Origin: JAEUJM01 sp041908445
GTDB lineage: Bacteria; Actinomycetota; Acidimicrobiia; Acidimicrobiales; DATDAH01
Reading direction: 5' to 3'
Assembly (NCBI GenBank): GCA_041908445.1
Contig: JAYRFK010000043.1
Coordinates: 62,001 to 126,000, forward strand
Length of the DNA stretch: 64,000 bases
Part shown: positions 25,959 through 34,759 of the stretch, piece by piece
Position numbering within the stretch: position 1 is the first letter of the stretch
How the letters are laid out: each line of letters begins with the position of its first letter
The notes under the pieces: model-generated
Databases searched by the model: none
Seen by the model: only the letters and a program-made list of their open reading frames with translations
Told to the model about the DNA's origin: nothing
Program-made: the position numbers and the translations under genes

Positions 25959-27232
25959 AGGTCGAAGAGGGTGCGCAGGGACTCGGCGAGGCGATCGCCA
26001 CGCGGGGTGCCGGCGGCGTCCTTGAGGCGCACGGTGGGCTCGTGCAGGAGCTTGGCGAGGATGCCCTTGGTGAGCGCCTCCACCGCCTCGCGCTCGCGCT
26101 CGTCGAGGCCGTCGAGCTTGCCCCGGAAGCGCTCGAGCTCGGCCAGGCGGATGTCCTCGGCCTGCTCCCGGAGGCCCGCCACCAGCGGCGCCACCTCGCG
26201 GGCGGTGCTCACGGCGAGGTAGCGGTCGATCTCGGCGACGACGATGCGGTCGACCGCCGAGACCTCCCGGCGGCGCTGCCGCAGCCCGGCCTCGGCGAAG
26301 ACCCGCAGGTCGTCCATGTCGAGCAGGGTCACGCCGTTGAGCTCACCGACCGCGGGGTCGATGTCGCGCGGCACGGCGATGTCGACGATGAGCAGCGGGC
26401 GATCCACGCGGCCGGCCAGCGCCGGCGCCAGGTCGGCCTCCTCGAACATGATCGAGGAGGCACCGGTGGAGGTGAGCAGCAGGTCGACGTCCGCGATCAC
26501 GGTGGGCACGTCGTCGACGTGCACGGCCCGGCCACCGACCGACGCGGCCAGCTCCTGGGCCCGCGCCCAGGTGCGGTTGGCGACCAGCAGCTCGGGCGGC
26601 TCGGTGGGGTGCGACTCGGTGAGGGCGGCCAGCGAGGCGACCATGCCCCGGGCCATGTCGCCGGCGCCGAGCACGAGGATGCGCTTGCCGGCGAGGGTGC
26701 CGAGGCGGTCGGTGGCCATGGCCACCGCGGCCTGCGCAACCGACGTGGTGTGGCGGGCGATGCCCGTCTCGGTGCGGGCCCGCTTGCCCACCTCGAGGGC
26801 GTGGCGGAAGAGCATGTTGAGCGACGGGCCGGCGGCCTCCTCGGCCTGGGCCAGCTCCCACGCCGACTTCACCTGGCCGAGGATCTCGCTCTCGCCGAGC
26901 ACGGCGGAGTCGAGCCCGGCGGCCACGCCGAAGAGGTGGGCGACGGCTTCGTCGTCGTAGTGGGTGTAGAGGTGGTCGCTGAAGGCCTCGGGCGGCAGGT
27001 AGGCCATCTCGGAGAGGAAGTTCCGGATGTCCTGGTAGGCCGGGTGGAAGCGCTCGACGACCGCGTAGACCTCGGTGCGGTTGCAGGTCGAGAGCAGGAC
27101 CGCCTCGCCGATCTCGTCGCGCGAGCAGAGGTCGCCCAGGGCCTTGGGCAGGTGCGCGTCGCTGACGGTCATCCGCTCGAGCAGGTCGAGGGGGACGGTG
27201 CGGTGGTTGAGCCCGACTACGACGACAGACAC
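25955..27232 (-). CDS. hemA: Glutamyl-tRNA reductase
   Basis: 425 residues. It reduces glutamyl-tRNA(Glu) to glutamate 1-semialdehyde, the committed step of the C5 pathway. Seen: catalytic C50 in LLSTCNRTEVYAV, GLDSAVLGESEILGQVK, the NADPH-binding VLGAGDMARGMV, and the helical dimerisation C-terminus. The GTG start (SVVVVGLNHRTVP) overlaps the precorrin-2 dehydrogenase stop by 16 bases. It feeds hemL and hemB, located 6 kb further along. Confidence 0.97.
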   Translation of the reverse strand: MSVVVVGLNHRTVPLDLLERMTVSDAHLPKALGDLCSRDEIGEAVLLSTCNRTEVYAVVERFHPAYQDIRNFLSEMAYLPPEAFSDHLYTHYDDEAVAHLFGVAAGLDSAVLGESEILGQVKSAWELAQAEEAAGPSLNMLFRHALEVGKRARTETGIARHTTSVAQAAVAMATDRLGTLAGKRILVLGAGDMARGMVASLAALTESHPTEPPELLVANRTWARAQELAASVGGRAVHVDDVPTVIADVDLLLTSTGASSIMFEEADLAPALAGRVDRPLLIVDIAVPRDIDPAVGELNGVTLLDMDDLRVFAEAGLRQRRREVSAVDRIVVAEIDRYLAVSTAREVAPLVAGLREQAEDIRLAELERFRGKLDGLDEREREAVEALTKGILAKLLHEPTVRLKDAAGTPRGDRLAESLRTLFDL

Positions 27233-27876
27233 GCCTGCAGGCGCTCCTTGGCTTCGGCGATGCGACCCTCTCGGATCAGCTCCAGCATTCCCGAGTCGAG
27301 CGCTCCCTGCCAGTCGAGGCCCTCGGTCGACCGCCCCTCGGCACGGATCTCCTCCCGGGCATCGGCCAGCACATCGATCAGTCTGTCGTACTCGGGGCCG
27401 AACTCCGACGTGAACCGCCGGCGCAACCAGGTCGCGAGCGCCGGGCTGTGGCCGCCCGTCGAGAAGGTGACGAGCAGCCGGCCCTGGCGGACGCGCGACG
27501 GCAGGGTGAACGTGCAGTTGGCGGGGTCGTCGGCGCTGTTGACCAGCACCCCGGCCCGCTGGGCGTCGAGGAACACGGCGTGGTTCGTGGCGGGTGAGCT
27601 CGTGGCGGTGATGACGAGCATTCGACCATCCAGGTCGGCGGGCCGGTAGGGACGTTGGTCCCACGTGAGCTGGTCGCCACCTTCGGGGGCGGCAACCGCC
27701 GCCGCGAGCATGGCGGCGAGGTCCTCGCCGAGCTCGGGGGCCACCACGTGCACCACCGCCCCGCACTCGAGCAGGCCCGCGGCCTTGTCCGCCGCCACCC
27801 GGCCACCGCCGACGACCAGGCAGGGCCGGCCGGTGACCCGCAGGTTCACCGGGTAGAGGGTGTCGTCGACCGGCAC
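27217..27876 (-). CDS. Precorrin-2 dehydrogenase (siroheme synthase N-terminal domain type)
   Basis: 219 residues. The NAD-binding motif VVGGGRVAADKAAGLL (about 20-36) begins a CysG-N/Met8p domain, which oxidises precorrin-2 to sirohydrochlorin and may chelate iron. Seen: VITATSSPATNHAVF, VLVNSADDPANCTFTLPSRVRQGRLLVTFSTGGHSPALATWLR. The middle Asp/Ser residues agree with the family. Together with the CobA half of the fused protein it gives the siroheme branch. GTG start; it overlaps hemA by 16 bases and follows rex after 24 bases. Confidence 0.92.
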   Translation of the reverse strand: MPVDDTLYPVNLRVTGRPCLVVGGGRVAADKAAGLLECGAVVHVVAPELGEDLAAMLAAAVAAPEGGDQLTWDQRPYRPADLDGRMLVITATSSPATNHAVFLDAQRAGVLVNSADDPANCTFTLPSRVRQGRLLVTFSTGGHSPALATWLRRRFTSEFGPEYDRLIDVLADAREEIRAEGRSTEGLDWQGALDSGMLELIREGRIAEAKERLQACLSS

Positions 27877-27900
27877 GTCAGGGGACCTCGGGACCCGGCC

Positions 27901-28599
27901 TCAGGCCGATTCCGCGCCCGCCGCCGGGGTCGAGGGGTCGCTGCGGCGCTGCTGGTAGAAGCTCAGGATCTGCAGCTCCACCGCCAGGTCGACCTTGCGC
28001 AGCGACATGCCCGGCGGCACGGTGACGATGGCCGGGGCGAAGTTCAGGATCGAGCTGACCCCGGCGGCGACCATGCGGTCGGCCACGTCCTGGGCGGCGG
28101 CCGCCGGCGTGGCGATGATGCCGATGGCGGCCTGGTGGTCGGCGACGATCGCGGGCAGGTCGTCCACGGGCCGCACCTCGATGCCACCGATGCTCTTGCC
28201 GACCTTCTTGGGGTCGGCGTCGACCAGGGCGGCGACGGGAAAGCCGCGGTCGCCGAACCCGCCGTAGTTGGCGAGGGCCCGGCCGAGGTTGCCCACGCCG
28301 GCGATGATGACCGGCCAGTCGTGGGTGAGGCCCAGCTCGCGGCTCATCTGGAACAGCAGGTACTCGACGTCGTAGCCCACGCCCCGGGTGCCGTAGGAGC
28401 CCAGGTAGGACAGGTCCTTGCGGACCTGGGCCGCGTTCACACCGGCGAGCTCGGCGAGGCGCTCGGACGAGATCGTGGCCGTCTTCTCGTCGGCGAGGCC
28501 GAGCAGGGTGCGCAGGTAGACCGGCAGCCGGGCCACGGTGGCTTCAGGGATGTGCCGGTCCGCCCCCTTCTTCACCGGGCGAGCCGCGCGACCCTCCAT
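27901..28599 (-). CDS. rex: Redox-sensing transcriptional repressor Rex
   Basis: 232 residues. An N-terminal winged helix (IPEATVARLPVYLRTLLGLADEKTATISSERLAELAGVNAAQVRKDLSYLGSYG) is followed by a Rossmann domain (IIAGVGNLGRALANYGGF) that senses NADH/NAD+. A C-terminal swap helix follows (VDLAVELQILSFYQQRR). Rex heads the hem operon in many actinobacteria, tying heme supply to respiration. ATG 28599 is preferred over 28620 because it has a TACCGT box 7 nt upstream, and an operator-like site lies just beyond. Confidence 0.95.
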   Translation of the reverse strand: MEGRAARPVKKGADRHIPEATVARLPVYLRTLLGLADEKTATISSERLAELAGVNAAQVRKDLSYLGSYGTRGVGYDVEYLLFQMSRELGLTHDWPVIIAGVGNLGRALANYGGFGDRGFPVAALVDADPKKVGKSIGGIEVRPVDDLPAIVADHQAAIGIIATPAAAAQDVADRMVAAGVSSILNFAPAIVTVPPGMSLRKVDLAVELQILSFYQQRRSDPSTPAAGAESA

Positions 28600-28612
28600 G
28601 CGGGCGACGGTA
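28600..28612 (-). promoter_or_regulatory. -10 box for leaderless rex start
   Basis: On the minus strand, TACCGT (28612-28607), 7 nt, then ATG at 28599. Confidence 0.5.
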
Positions 28613-28619
28613 CCCCTCA

Positions 28620-28635
28620 TGTGCCCGCGTTCACA
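28620..28635. promoter_or_regulatory. Candidate Rex operator upstream of rex
   Basis: On the minus strand it reads TGTGAACGCGGGCACA. The left half is the full Rex half-site TGTGAAC and the right half is degenerate (GGCACA against TTCACA). It sits between the -10 and -35 regions of the rex promoter. Confidence 0.45.
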
Positions 28636-28720
28636 AAGTCCCCCGAGGCCCCAGCGACCCGTGAGCGCAGCGATCGGGAGCGGGGAGTCCGCCCCCGCCG
28701 GCGAGGGGGCCGCGGGCGAC

Positions 28721-30217
28721 CTACTTGAGGCTGCGGCGGAGCACCTTGCCGGCCACGTTGTGGGGCAGCTCGTCCACGAACATGACCTTCGACGGGCACT
28801 TGTAGCGGGCGAGGTTGTCGGCGCACCACGCGATGACGTCGTCCTCCTCCACGGCGAACCCGTCGGCGACCATGACGAACGCCTTCACCGCCTCCCCCGA
28901 GTGCGGGTGGGCCACGCCGACGACCGCGGCCGCCTCGATGGCGGGGTGCTCCATGAGCACGTCCTCGACCTCCGCGGGGTACACGTTGAAGCCCGACACG
29001 ATGATGAGGTCCTTGGCCCGGTCGACCAGGAAGAGGTAGCCGTCGTCGTTGACCACGGCGAGGTCGCCGGTGCGCAGCCAGCCGTCCGGGGTGAGGGCGG
29101 CGGCGGTGGCCTCGGCGTCGTTCCAGTAGCCGTGGAACACGTTCGGGCCCTTGACCCACACCTCGCCCTCGTCGCCGATGAGCACGTCGTCGCCGTCGGG
29201 GTCGACGAGGCGCATCGACACGCCCGAGATGGGCCGGCCGATGGAGCCGAGCGGGGCGTCGGGCAGGCCGTTCGACGTGGCGACCACCGGGGAGGTCTCG
29301 GTGAGCCCGTAGCCCTCGGTGAGGCGCAGGCCGAAGCGCTGCTGCACCTTGCGGGCCACCTCGTCGGGCAGCTTGGCCGCGCCCGATGTGGCGATGCGCA
29401 CGGTCGCCATGGCGTCGGCCGACGCGTCGGGCTGGTCGGCGAGCGCGCCCCACATGGTGGGCGGGCCGGAGACGAGGGTGACGCCGTGGCGTTGGATGGC
29501 CTCGATGGCCGACGACGGGTCGAAGCGCTCGATCAGCAGGACGGTGCTGCCGGTGTAGACGGCGCCGCCGAGGACGACGTTCAGCCCGAAGATGTGGAAC
29601 AGGGGGATGACGCCGAAGCTGACGTCGCCCGCCTCCTGGAACTGCCCGGGGCTGTTGCGGACCTGCTCGAGGTTGGCCAGCAGGTTGCCGTGGGTGAGCA
29701 TCGCCGCCTTGGGCGAGCCGGCGGTGCCGCTGGTGAACATCAGGACGGCCAGGTCGTCGGCCTCGCGCTCGACGATCGGGGCGGGGTCGGCCTCGAGGAG
29801 CTGGTCGAAGGCGACCGACTCGCCGATGCCGGCGCCGGCGGTGCCGATGACGTACTCCAGCGCCGGCGTGTTGGAACGGTCGATGCCGGTGAAGGCGCTG
29901 CGGCCGGCGGGCCCGACGATCAGGGCGCGGGCGCCGATGGCGGCGAGCTCGCGCTCGAGCTCGCGGTTGGGGCTCGCGGGGTTGAGGGGCACGGCGACCA
30001 GGCCGGCGCCCAGCACCCCCAGGTAGGACACCACGAAGTACCAGTTGTTGGCGCACAGCAGCGCCACGCGGTCGCCGGGCTCGAGGCCGAGGCGCACGAG
30101 GCCACCCCGGAACGCCGCCACCTGGTCGCGCAGTGTGCCGTACGTCGTCTTCTCGCCGCGGCTGATGATCGCGACGGCGTCCTCCGGGTGCGGCTCGATC
30201 AGGCTCGCCAGGTTCAC
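28721..30217 (-). CDS. Acyl-CoA synthetase (AMP-forming, fatty-acid-CoA ligase type)
   Basis: 498 residues. It activates a carboxylic acid via acyl-AMP and transfers it to CoA. Seen: P-loop VLMFTSGTAGSPKAAMLTHGN (about 158-178), GYGLTETSP, the hinge region GWLRTGDLAVVNDDGYLFLVDRAKDLIIVSGFNVYPAEVEDVL, and the catalytic K491 in AGKVLRRSLK. The substrate range cannot be read from sequence. It lies divergent from the ABC transporter genes; the intergenic gap is only 38 bases. Confidence 0.93.
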   Translation of the reverse strand: MNLASLIEPHPEDAVAIISRGEKTTYGTLRDQVAAFRGGLVRLGLEPGDRVALLCANNWYFVVSYLGVLGAGLVAVPLNPASPNRELERELAAIGARALIVGPAGRSAFTGIDRSNTPALEYVIGTAGAGIGESVAFDQLLEADPAPIVEREADDLAVLMFTSGTAGSPKAAMLTHGNLLANLEQVRNSPGQFQEAGDVSFGVIPLFHIFGLNVVLGGAVYTGSTVLLIERFDPSSAIEAIQRHGVTLVSGPPTMWGALADQPDASADAMATVRIATSGAAKLPDEVARKVQQRFGLRLTEGYGLTETSPVVATSNGLPDAPLGSIGRPISGVSMRLVDPDGDDVLIGDEGEVWVKGPNVFHGYWNDAEATAAALTPDGWLRTGDLAVVNDDGYLFLVDRAKDLIIVSGFNVYPAEVEDVLMEHPAIEAAAVVGVAHPHSGEAVKAFVMVADGFAVEEDDVIAWCADNLARYKCPSKVMFVDELPHNVAGKVLRRSLK

Positions 30218-30255
30218 GACCTCAGTCCATCAGATTCCGCTGCCGATAGCACCTT

Positions 30256-31323
30256 GTGACCGACACGCCGCGGCCCGACCGGGCCCACGCGGGCGCCTCG
30301 GGCGACCTGGCCATCGAGACCCACGACCTCACGCGCAGCTTCCCCAGCGGCCGCGCGGTCGACAGCCTGACCTTCGACGTGCGCCGCGGCGAGGTGCTCG
30401 CGCTGCTCGGGCCGAACGGCGCCGGCAAGACCACGACGATCCGCATGCTCGACGGGGTGCTTCGTCCCGACCGGGGCACGGCACGGGTCCTCGGACTCGA
30501 CCCGACCACCCAGGCCGACGACGTGCGCCGGCGCACCGGCGTGCTCACCGAGAACGCCGGCCTCGACGAGCGCCTCACCGCCCGGGAGAACCTGGCCTTC
30601 ACCGCCCGCATCCGAGGCCTGCCCCGCAAGCCCGCCGCCCGCCGGGCGGGCGAGCTGCTCGAGGCCTTCGGGATGGCGGCCGAGGCCGACCGGACGGTCG
30701 CCGGGTTCTCGACCGGCCAGCGCAAGCGGGTGGCCCTCGCCCGGGCGCTGCTCCACGACCCCGAGGTGCTGTTCCTCGACGAGCCGACGTCCGGCCTCGA
30801 TCCCGCCGCCACCCGCGACGTCGTGGCCCACATCGGCTCGCTCGCCACCGACCACGGCCGCACCGTCATCCTCTGCACCCACTTCCTCGGCGAGGCGGGC
30901 AAGCTCGCCGACCGCATGGCGGTGCTGCACCACGGACGCCTCCAGGCCTTCGGCGAGCCCGACGCCATCGCCGCCGACCTGTGGAGCGGCCTCGGCGCCG
31001 ACCTCGACCTCGGCGCCCCCGCCGACGCCGACGTGCTGACCCGGCTCGAGCGGGTCGACGGCGTGCACGAGGTGGAGGTCGCCCTCGACGGCGCCAGCCT
31101 CCTCGTCCGCGACCGGGAGGTGCTCCCCGCGGTCGTGGCCGCCCTCGTCGAGGCCGGTGTGCGGGTCTACGCCGCCACGCCCCGCGCCCCGACCCTCGAG
31201 GACGTCTACTTCGAGCTGGAGGCCCGTCGCGCCGCCGCGGCCGAGGCCGCCGACCCGGGCGCCCCACCGCCCGACGAGGGGGCGACCGCCGGCAACGGCA
31301 CCGACCGCGAGGTGGCGGCATGA
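30256..31323 (+). CDS. ABC transporter ATP-binding protein
   Basis: 355 residues. Walker A GPNGAGKTT (52-60), signature FSTGQRKRVALARALL, Walker B VLFLDEPTSGLDP and the switch His in ILCTHFLGEA. The C-terminal 100 residues match the extra domain of drug/lipid-type exporter ATPases (DUF4162-like). The stop overlaps the permease start (ATGA). Likely an ABC-2 exporter of unknown cargo. GTG start. Confidence 0.94.
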   Translation: MTDTPRPDRAHAGASGDLAIETHDLTRSFPSGRAVDSLTFDVRRGEVLALLGPNGAGKTTTIRMLDGVLRPDRGTARVLGLDPTTQADDVRRRTGVLTENAGLDERLTARENLAFTARIRGLPRKPAARRAGELLEAFGMAAEADRTVAGFSTGQRKRVALARALLHDPEVLFLDEPTSGLDPAATRDVVAHIGSLATDHGRTVILCTHFLGEAGKLADRMAVLHHGRLQAFGEPDAIAADLWSGLGADLDLGAPADADVLTRLERVDGVHEVEVALDGASLLVRDREVLPAVVAALVEAGVRVYAATPRAPTLEDVYFELEARRAAAAEAADPGAPPPDEGATAGNGTDREVAA

Positions 31324-32195
31324 CCTCCATCGCCACCTCCGCCACCGGGGGCACGTCGCTCGCCGCCCCGCAGGAGCGCAGCGCCCGCCGGGCCCGGTTC
31401 GACGCCATGCGGGCGGTCGTGGCCAAGGACCTCACCGCGGTCCGCCGGTCCAAGGCCGTGGTGCTGCCGATGCTGTTCGTGCCCGTGCTGCTGCTCGTCG
31501 TGCTCCCGTTCGTGATCGGGTTCATCGCCGCGCACAGCCCCGCGGTCGAGGTCACCGACTTCCTCACCCGGCTCCCCGCCGGCGTGGCCGAGCCCATCAC
31601 CGGCCTGCCCGCCCGCGAGCAGATGGTCGTGCTCGTCAACGGCTACCTGTTGGCACCGCTGTTCCTGATCGTCCCCCTCATGATCTCGGCGGTGCTCGCC
31701 GCCGACGCCTTCGCCGGCGAGAAGGAGCGCAAGACCCTCGAGTCGCTGCTGCACCTGCCCATGCCGGACCGGGACCTCTTCCTCGCCAAGCTGGCCTCCG
31801 CGTTCATCCCGGCGCTGGCGGTCTCGTGGATCGGGTTCGTCTGCTTCGCCACCGTGGCCAACGCCGTCAGCTGGCCGGTGATGCACCGCCTCTTCCTGCC
31901 CACGAAGCTCTGGATGGTCATGATCGTCTGGGTGGCGCCGGCGGTGGCCGCCCTCGGTCTCGGCGTGATGGTCCGGGTCTCGGCCCGGGCACGCACCGCC
32001 CAGGAGGCGAACCAGCTCGGCGGCGCCGTGATCCTGCCCCTCATCTTCCTGGCCATGGGCCAGGCCACCGGCCTCCTGCTCGTGGACCTGCCGGTCGCCA
32101 TCGGCATCGGCGCCCTCGTGTGGCTCCTCGCCATCTGGCTCATCGCCCGCGGCGCCAAGAAGTTCACCCGCGACGCCCTCGCCGCCAAGGTCTGA
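31320..32195 (+). CDS. ABC-2 type transporter permease
   Basis: 291 residues with about six membrane helices (VLPMLFVPVLLLVVLPFVIGFIAA, LLAPLFLIVPLMISAVLAADAFAGEKERKTLESLL, and four more towards the C-terminus). The segment AGEKERKTLESLLHLPM after the second or third helix is the usual cytoplasmic motif of ABC-2/NatB-like permeases. One permease plus one ATPase would make a homodimeric exporter. ATGA overlap with the ATPase gene. Confidence 0.92.
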   Translation: MTSIATSATGGTSLAAPQERSARRARFDAMRAVVAKDLTAVRRSKAVVLPMLFVPVLLLVVLPFVIGFIAAHSPAVEVTDFLTRLPAGVAEPITGLPAREQMVVLVNGYLLAPLFLIVPLMISAVLAADAFAGEKERKTLESLLHLPMPDRDLFLAKLASAFIPALAVSWIGFVCFATVANAVSWPVMHRLFLPTKLWMVMIVWVAPAVAALGLGVMVRVSARARTAQEANQLGGAVILPLIFLAMGQATGLLLVDLPVAIGIGALVWLLAIWLIARGAKKFTRDALAAKV

Positions 32196-32235
32196 CCCCG
32201 GCCGCGTCCTGACCCGCCTGGTCGGGCGGGCGCCC

Positions 32236-32325
32236 TCAGCGGGCGAGGAAGAAGAGCTGCAGGGTGGTGGCGCCGAGGATCAGCAGCAGGAGCAGGCCGA
32301 TGGCGATGGTGGTGCCCTTCCTCAT
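32236..32325 (-). CDS. 29-residue single-helix membrane peptide
   Basis: Reads MRKGTTIAIGLLLLLILGAT followed by TLQLFFLAR: two basic residues, one hydrophobic helix of about 20 residues and a basic end. It starts 13 bases after the SAM-hydrolase stop, with AAAGG about 12 nt upstream of the ATG on the minus strand. It is too short for most gene finders. The composition is that of a real membrane peptide rather than random high-GC translation, which gives Arg/Ala/Pro-rich strings. Confidence 0.6.
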   Translation of the reverse strand: MRKGTTIAIGLLLLLILGATTLQLFFLAR

Positions 32326-32338
32326 CGTGGTGCGCCTT

Positions 32339-33217
32339 TCATCGGGTGGTGCGGTCGGTCAGGGTGACCGGCGTGGTGACGCCGGCCGACGCGGCGGCGT
32401 CCTCGCCGTCCTCGAGGGCCTCGATGGTCAGCTCGTCGCCCTCGGCCAGCCCGAGCGTCGGCGCCGCGCCGACCCCGTTCATGGCCAGGGCCAGCAGCCC
32501 GTAGGAGTCGGTGAGCAGGCCGAGGTCGCCGGGGCCGAGCTCGGCGTCGGTGGTGACGACCCGGGCGGTGCGGGTGGTGTCGGGGAGGCGCAGCCGCACC
32601 CGGTCGCCGAAGGCGGCGAGGTCGTCGGGGTCGACGTTGAGCTGGGCGTTGCCGAAGCGGTCGATCCAGAGCACCTGGGCCACGACGTGACCGTCCTCCT
32701 CCCGGCTGAGGGGGAGGACGCCGGGCTGCAGCAGGGCCGGGTCGAGCAGGTCACCGAGCTCGGCGAGGTCGATGCCCTGGCAGAGCTGGGCGGCGATGGG
32801 GGCGAGGACGTCACGGCCGGGCGAGACGGCGCCCGCAGCCGGCAGGTGGAGGTCGGTGTTGGTGAGCTCGACGGCCCGTGATGCGCCGCCGACCATCGCC
32901 ACCGCCGGCGCCAGCAGACCGTTGTCGGGGCCGACCAGCACCGACATGCCGTCACCCACCTCCACGGCGATGCTGCGGCGGTCCGTGCCCGGGCCGGCGT
33001 CGACCGCGGCGAGCACGACCCCGGGGCAGAGGTACTGCGCGCTGCGGGCCAGCAGGAGGCCCCCGGCGCGCACGTCGCGAGGGGCGATGTCGTGGGTGAG
33101 GTCGACGATCCCGACCTCGGGCGCCATCGACCGGATCACCGAGTGGACGATGCCGACGAACTCGTCGGCCCGCCCGTGGTCGGAGAGGAAGGTGATGGTG
33201 TCGTAGCGCCGGCCCAT
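32339..33217 (-). CDS. SAM hydroxide adenosyltransferase (SAM hydrolase, DUF62 family)
   Basis: 292 residues. The family splits S-adenosylmethionine to adenosine and methionine with hydroxide; relatives include chlorinase SalL and fluorinase. Seen: FLSDHGRADEFVGIVHSVI near the N-terminus (family form FLTDFG..D.YVG), LVGPDNGLLAPA and WIDRFGNAQLNV. The first motif has His where most members have Phe (SDHG). ATG with a TACCGT box 9 nt upstream. A 29-residue membrane peptide gene follows directly. Confidence 0.9.
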   Translation of the reverse strand: MGRRYDTITFLSDHGRADEFVGIVHSVIRSMAPEVGIVDLTHDIAPRDVRAGGLLLARSAQYLCPGVVLAAVDAGPGTDRRSIAVEVGDGMSVLVGPDNGLLAPAVAMVGGASRAVELTNTDLHLPAAGAVSPGRDVLAPIAAQLCQGIDLAELGDLLDPALLQPGVLPLSREEDGHVVAQVLWIDRFGNAQLNVDPDDLAAFGDRVRLRLPDTTRTARVVTTDAELGPGDLGLLTDSYGLLALAMNGVGAAPTLGLAEGDELTIEALEDGEDAAASAGVTTPVTLTDRTTR

Positions 33218-33232
33218 GCCCGCCCGACGGTA
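33218..33232 (-). promoter_or_regulatory. -10 box for leaderless SAM-hydrolase start
   Basis: On the minus strand, TACCGT (33232-33227), 9 nt, then ATG at 33217. Confidence 0.45.
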
Positions 33233-33253
33233 CGGCGTCGGCGCCCCGCCCGG

Positions 33254-34447
33254 CTACCCCGGTCCGTCGCCCACGCCGCCGCCGGCCAGCTTCACCAGGT
33301 CGGCGACGGCCGCCGCCGGTGGTGCCAGGGCGGCGCACTCGTCGCGGAGGGCGGCGGCCGCGGCCCGCTCGGGCCCGTCGCCGAGCAGCGCGGCGACGGC
33401 GGCACCGAGATCGCCCGGGCGGGCGGTGACGGCGTCGAGCACGCGACCGGCGCCCAGCGCCTCGATGCGGGCGGCGTTGGCCGGCTGGTCGGCCCCGAGG
33501 GGGAGCGCCACCACGGGCACGCCGTGGGCCAGGGCCCCGATCACCCCGCCCGAGCCCCCGTGGGTGACGGCCACCGCGGCGTGGGCCAGCACCGCCCACT
33601 GGGGCACGTAGCGCTCGACCCGGATGTGGGGCGGCAACGGGCCGAGCTCGGCCGGGTCGCGGTCGCGCCCGACGGTGAGCAGCAGGTCGGCGGGCAGGTC
33701 GCGCCCGGCGGCGACGACCCGCTCGTAGAGGTCGCCGGCCTCCTGGGTGAAGGCGGTGCCGAGGCTGGCGTAGACGAGCGGCCGGTCGCCGGCGCCGGGT
33801 CGCCACCCCGGCGAGCCGGTGGGTGCCGTGACGGGCTCGGGGTCGGCGGGGCGCACGAACCGGGCCCCGGCCGGGAGCGGCGACGCGGCCGGGTCGCGGA
33901 ACGACGGCGGCGCCGGCACGACGACGAGGCCGCCCGCGGTGCGGTGCAGGTCGGGGTCGGGCCCCAGCCCGTGCTCGGCCCGCAGCGCGCCGACCGCCGG
34001 CGCCAGCAGCTCGGGCCGCACGAACGTGCCCGCCGGCATCGACACCGAGGTGGCGTGGGGGACGCCGGCGGCCTCGGCCAGGACGACCGCGCCGTAGTCG
34101 ACCTCGTCGGCCAGCACGACGTCGGGCCGCCACGCGGCGAGGTGGGCCGCGAGCGCGCGGGCCCGGTCACGAGCCACGACGCCGGCGAAGCCCTCGACCA
34201 GGACGCGGTCCTCGGCCTCGGGGTCGACGGGGCGCAGCGGGGGGCGCCGGTCGCGCGGGATCGGCGCGGGGTCGAGGGCCGGGTCCCCGGCGGCCAGCGC
34301 GGTGAGGCCCGCCGCCGCGACGGCGTCGACCAGGGCGGGCCGGACCGCGATCGCCACGGCGTGGCCCTCGGCCGCGGCGGCGCGCGCCACGGGGAGCATC
34401 GGGGCCAGATGGCCCCAGCCGCCCGCGGCGGTGACGAGGAGGCGCAT
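33254..34447 (-). CDS. UDP-glycosyltransferase-like protein (GT1/MGT type)
   Basis: 397 residues with two Rossmann-like halves (GT-B). N-terminal LVTAAGGWGHLAPMLPVARAAAAEGH is the acceptor side. The C-terminal THGGSGGVIGALAHGVPVVALPLGADQPANAARIEALGAG is the sugar-nucleotide signature of macrolide and other small-molecule glycosyltransferases. It ends 36 bases before the SAM-hydrolase start and begins 26 bases after the BldC-like gene. No biosynthetic cluster surrounds it, so the acceptor is unknown. Confidence 0.9.
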   Translation of the reverse strand: MRLLVTAAGGWGHLAPMLPVARAAAAEGHAVAIAVRPALVDAVAAAGLTALAAGDPALDPAPIPRDRRPPLRPVDPEAEDRVLVEGFAGVVARDRARALAAHLAAWRPDVVLADEVDYGAVVLAEAAGVPHATSVSMPAGTFVRPELLAPAVGALRAEHGLGPDPDLHRTAGGLVVVPAPPSFRDPAASPLPAGARFVRPADPEPVTAPTGSPGWRPGAGDRPLVYASLGTAFTQEAGDLYERVVAAGRDLPADLLLTVGRDRDPAELGPLPPHIRVERYVPQWAVLAHAAVAVTHGGSGGVIGALAHGVPVVALPLGADQPANAARIEALGAGRVLDAVTARPGDLGAAVAALLGDGPERAAAAALRDECAALAPPAAAVADLVKLAGGGVGDGPG

Positions 34448-34473
34448 CGCCGCCCCCTCAGCCCGGGGAGGGC

Positions 34474-34677
34474 TCAGCCGGCCTCGGTGTAGCGGGCGGC
34501 GATGAAGGCGTCGACGTCGTCCTCTTTGATCCGGTAGCTCTTGCCGACCCGGATCGCGGCGAGGTCCCCGGCCTTGATGAGCCGGTAGACGGTCATGGTG
34601 GAGACCCGCATGAGTGACGCGACCTCGGCCACCGTGAGCAGCCGCGAGCGCGCGTTGAACTGTGACAAGGGCTTCAC
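34474..34677 (-). CDS. BldC-like small helix-turn-helix regulator
   Basis: 67 residues, almost all one MerR/excisionase-type winged helix: LLTVAEVASLMRVSTMTVYRLIKAGDLAAIRVGKSYRIKEDDVDAFI. Size and sequence fit BldC, the DNA-coating developmental regulator of Streptomyces, and its many actinobacterial relatives. GTG start with GGAGGAAGG just upstream on the minus strand, and a TAGCGT box about 20 nt before that, so this start is leadered. Confidence 0.88.
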   Translation of the reverse strand: MKPLSQFNARSRLLTVAEVASLMRVSTMTVYRLIKAGDLAAIRVGKSYRIKEDDVDAFIAARYTEAG

Positions 34678-34759
34678 CCCTTCCTCCGCTTGGGGCGCAC
34701 GCTAGCGGAGGGTTGCTGGTGGGGAAAGTGGGGCTGGTGGGGCGAGCGGGTGCACCCGA

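Noticed and set aside
28658..28700. GTGAGCGCAGCGATCGGGAGCG segment as a regulatory site
   Set aside because: Not a clear palindrome and no promoter is nearby.
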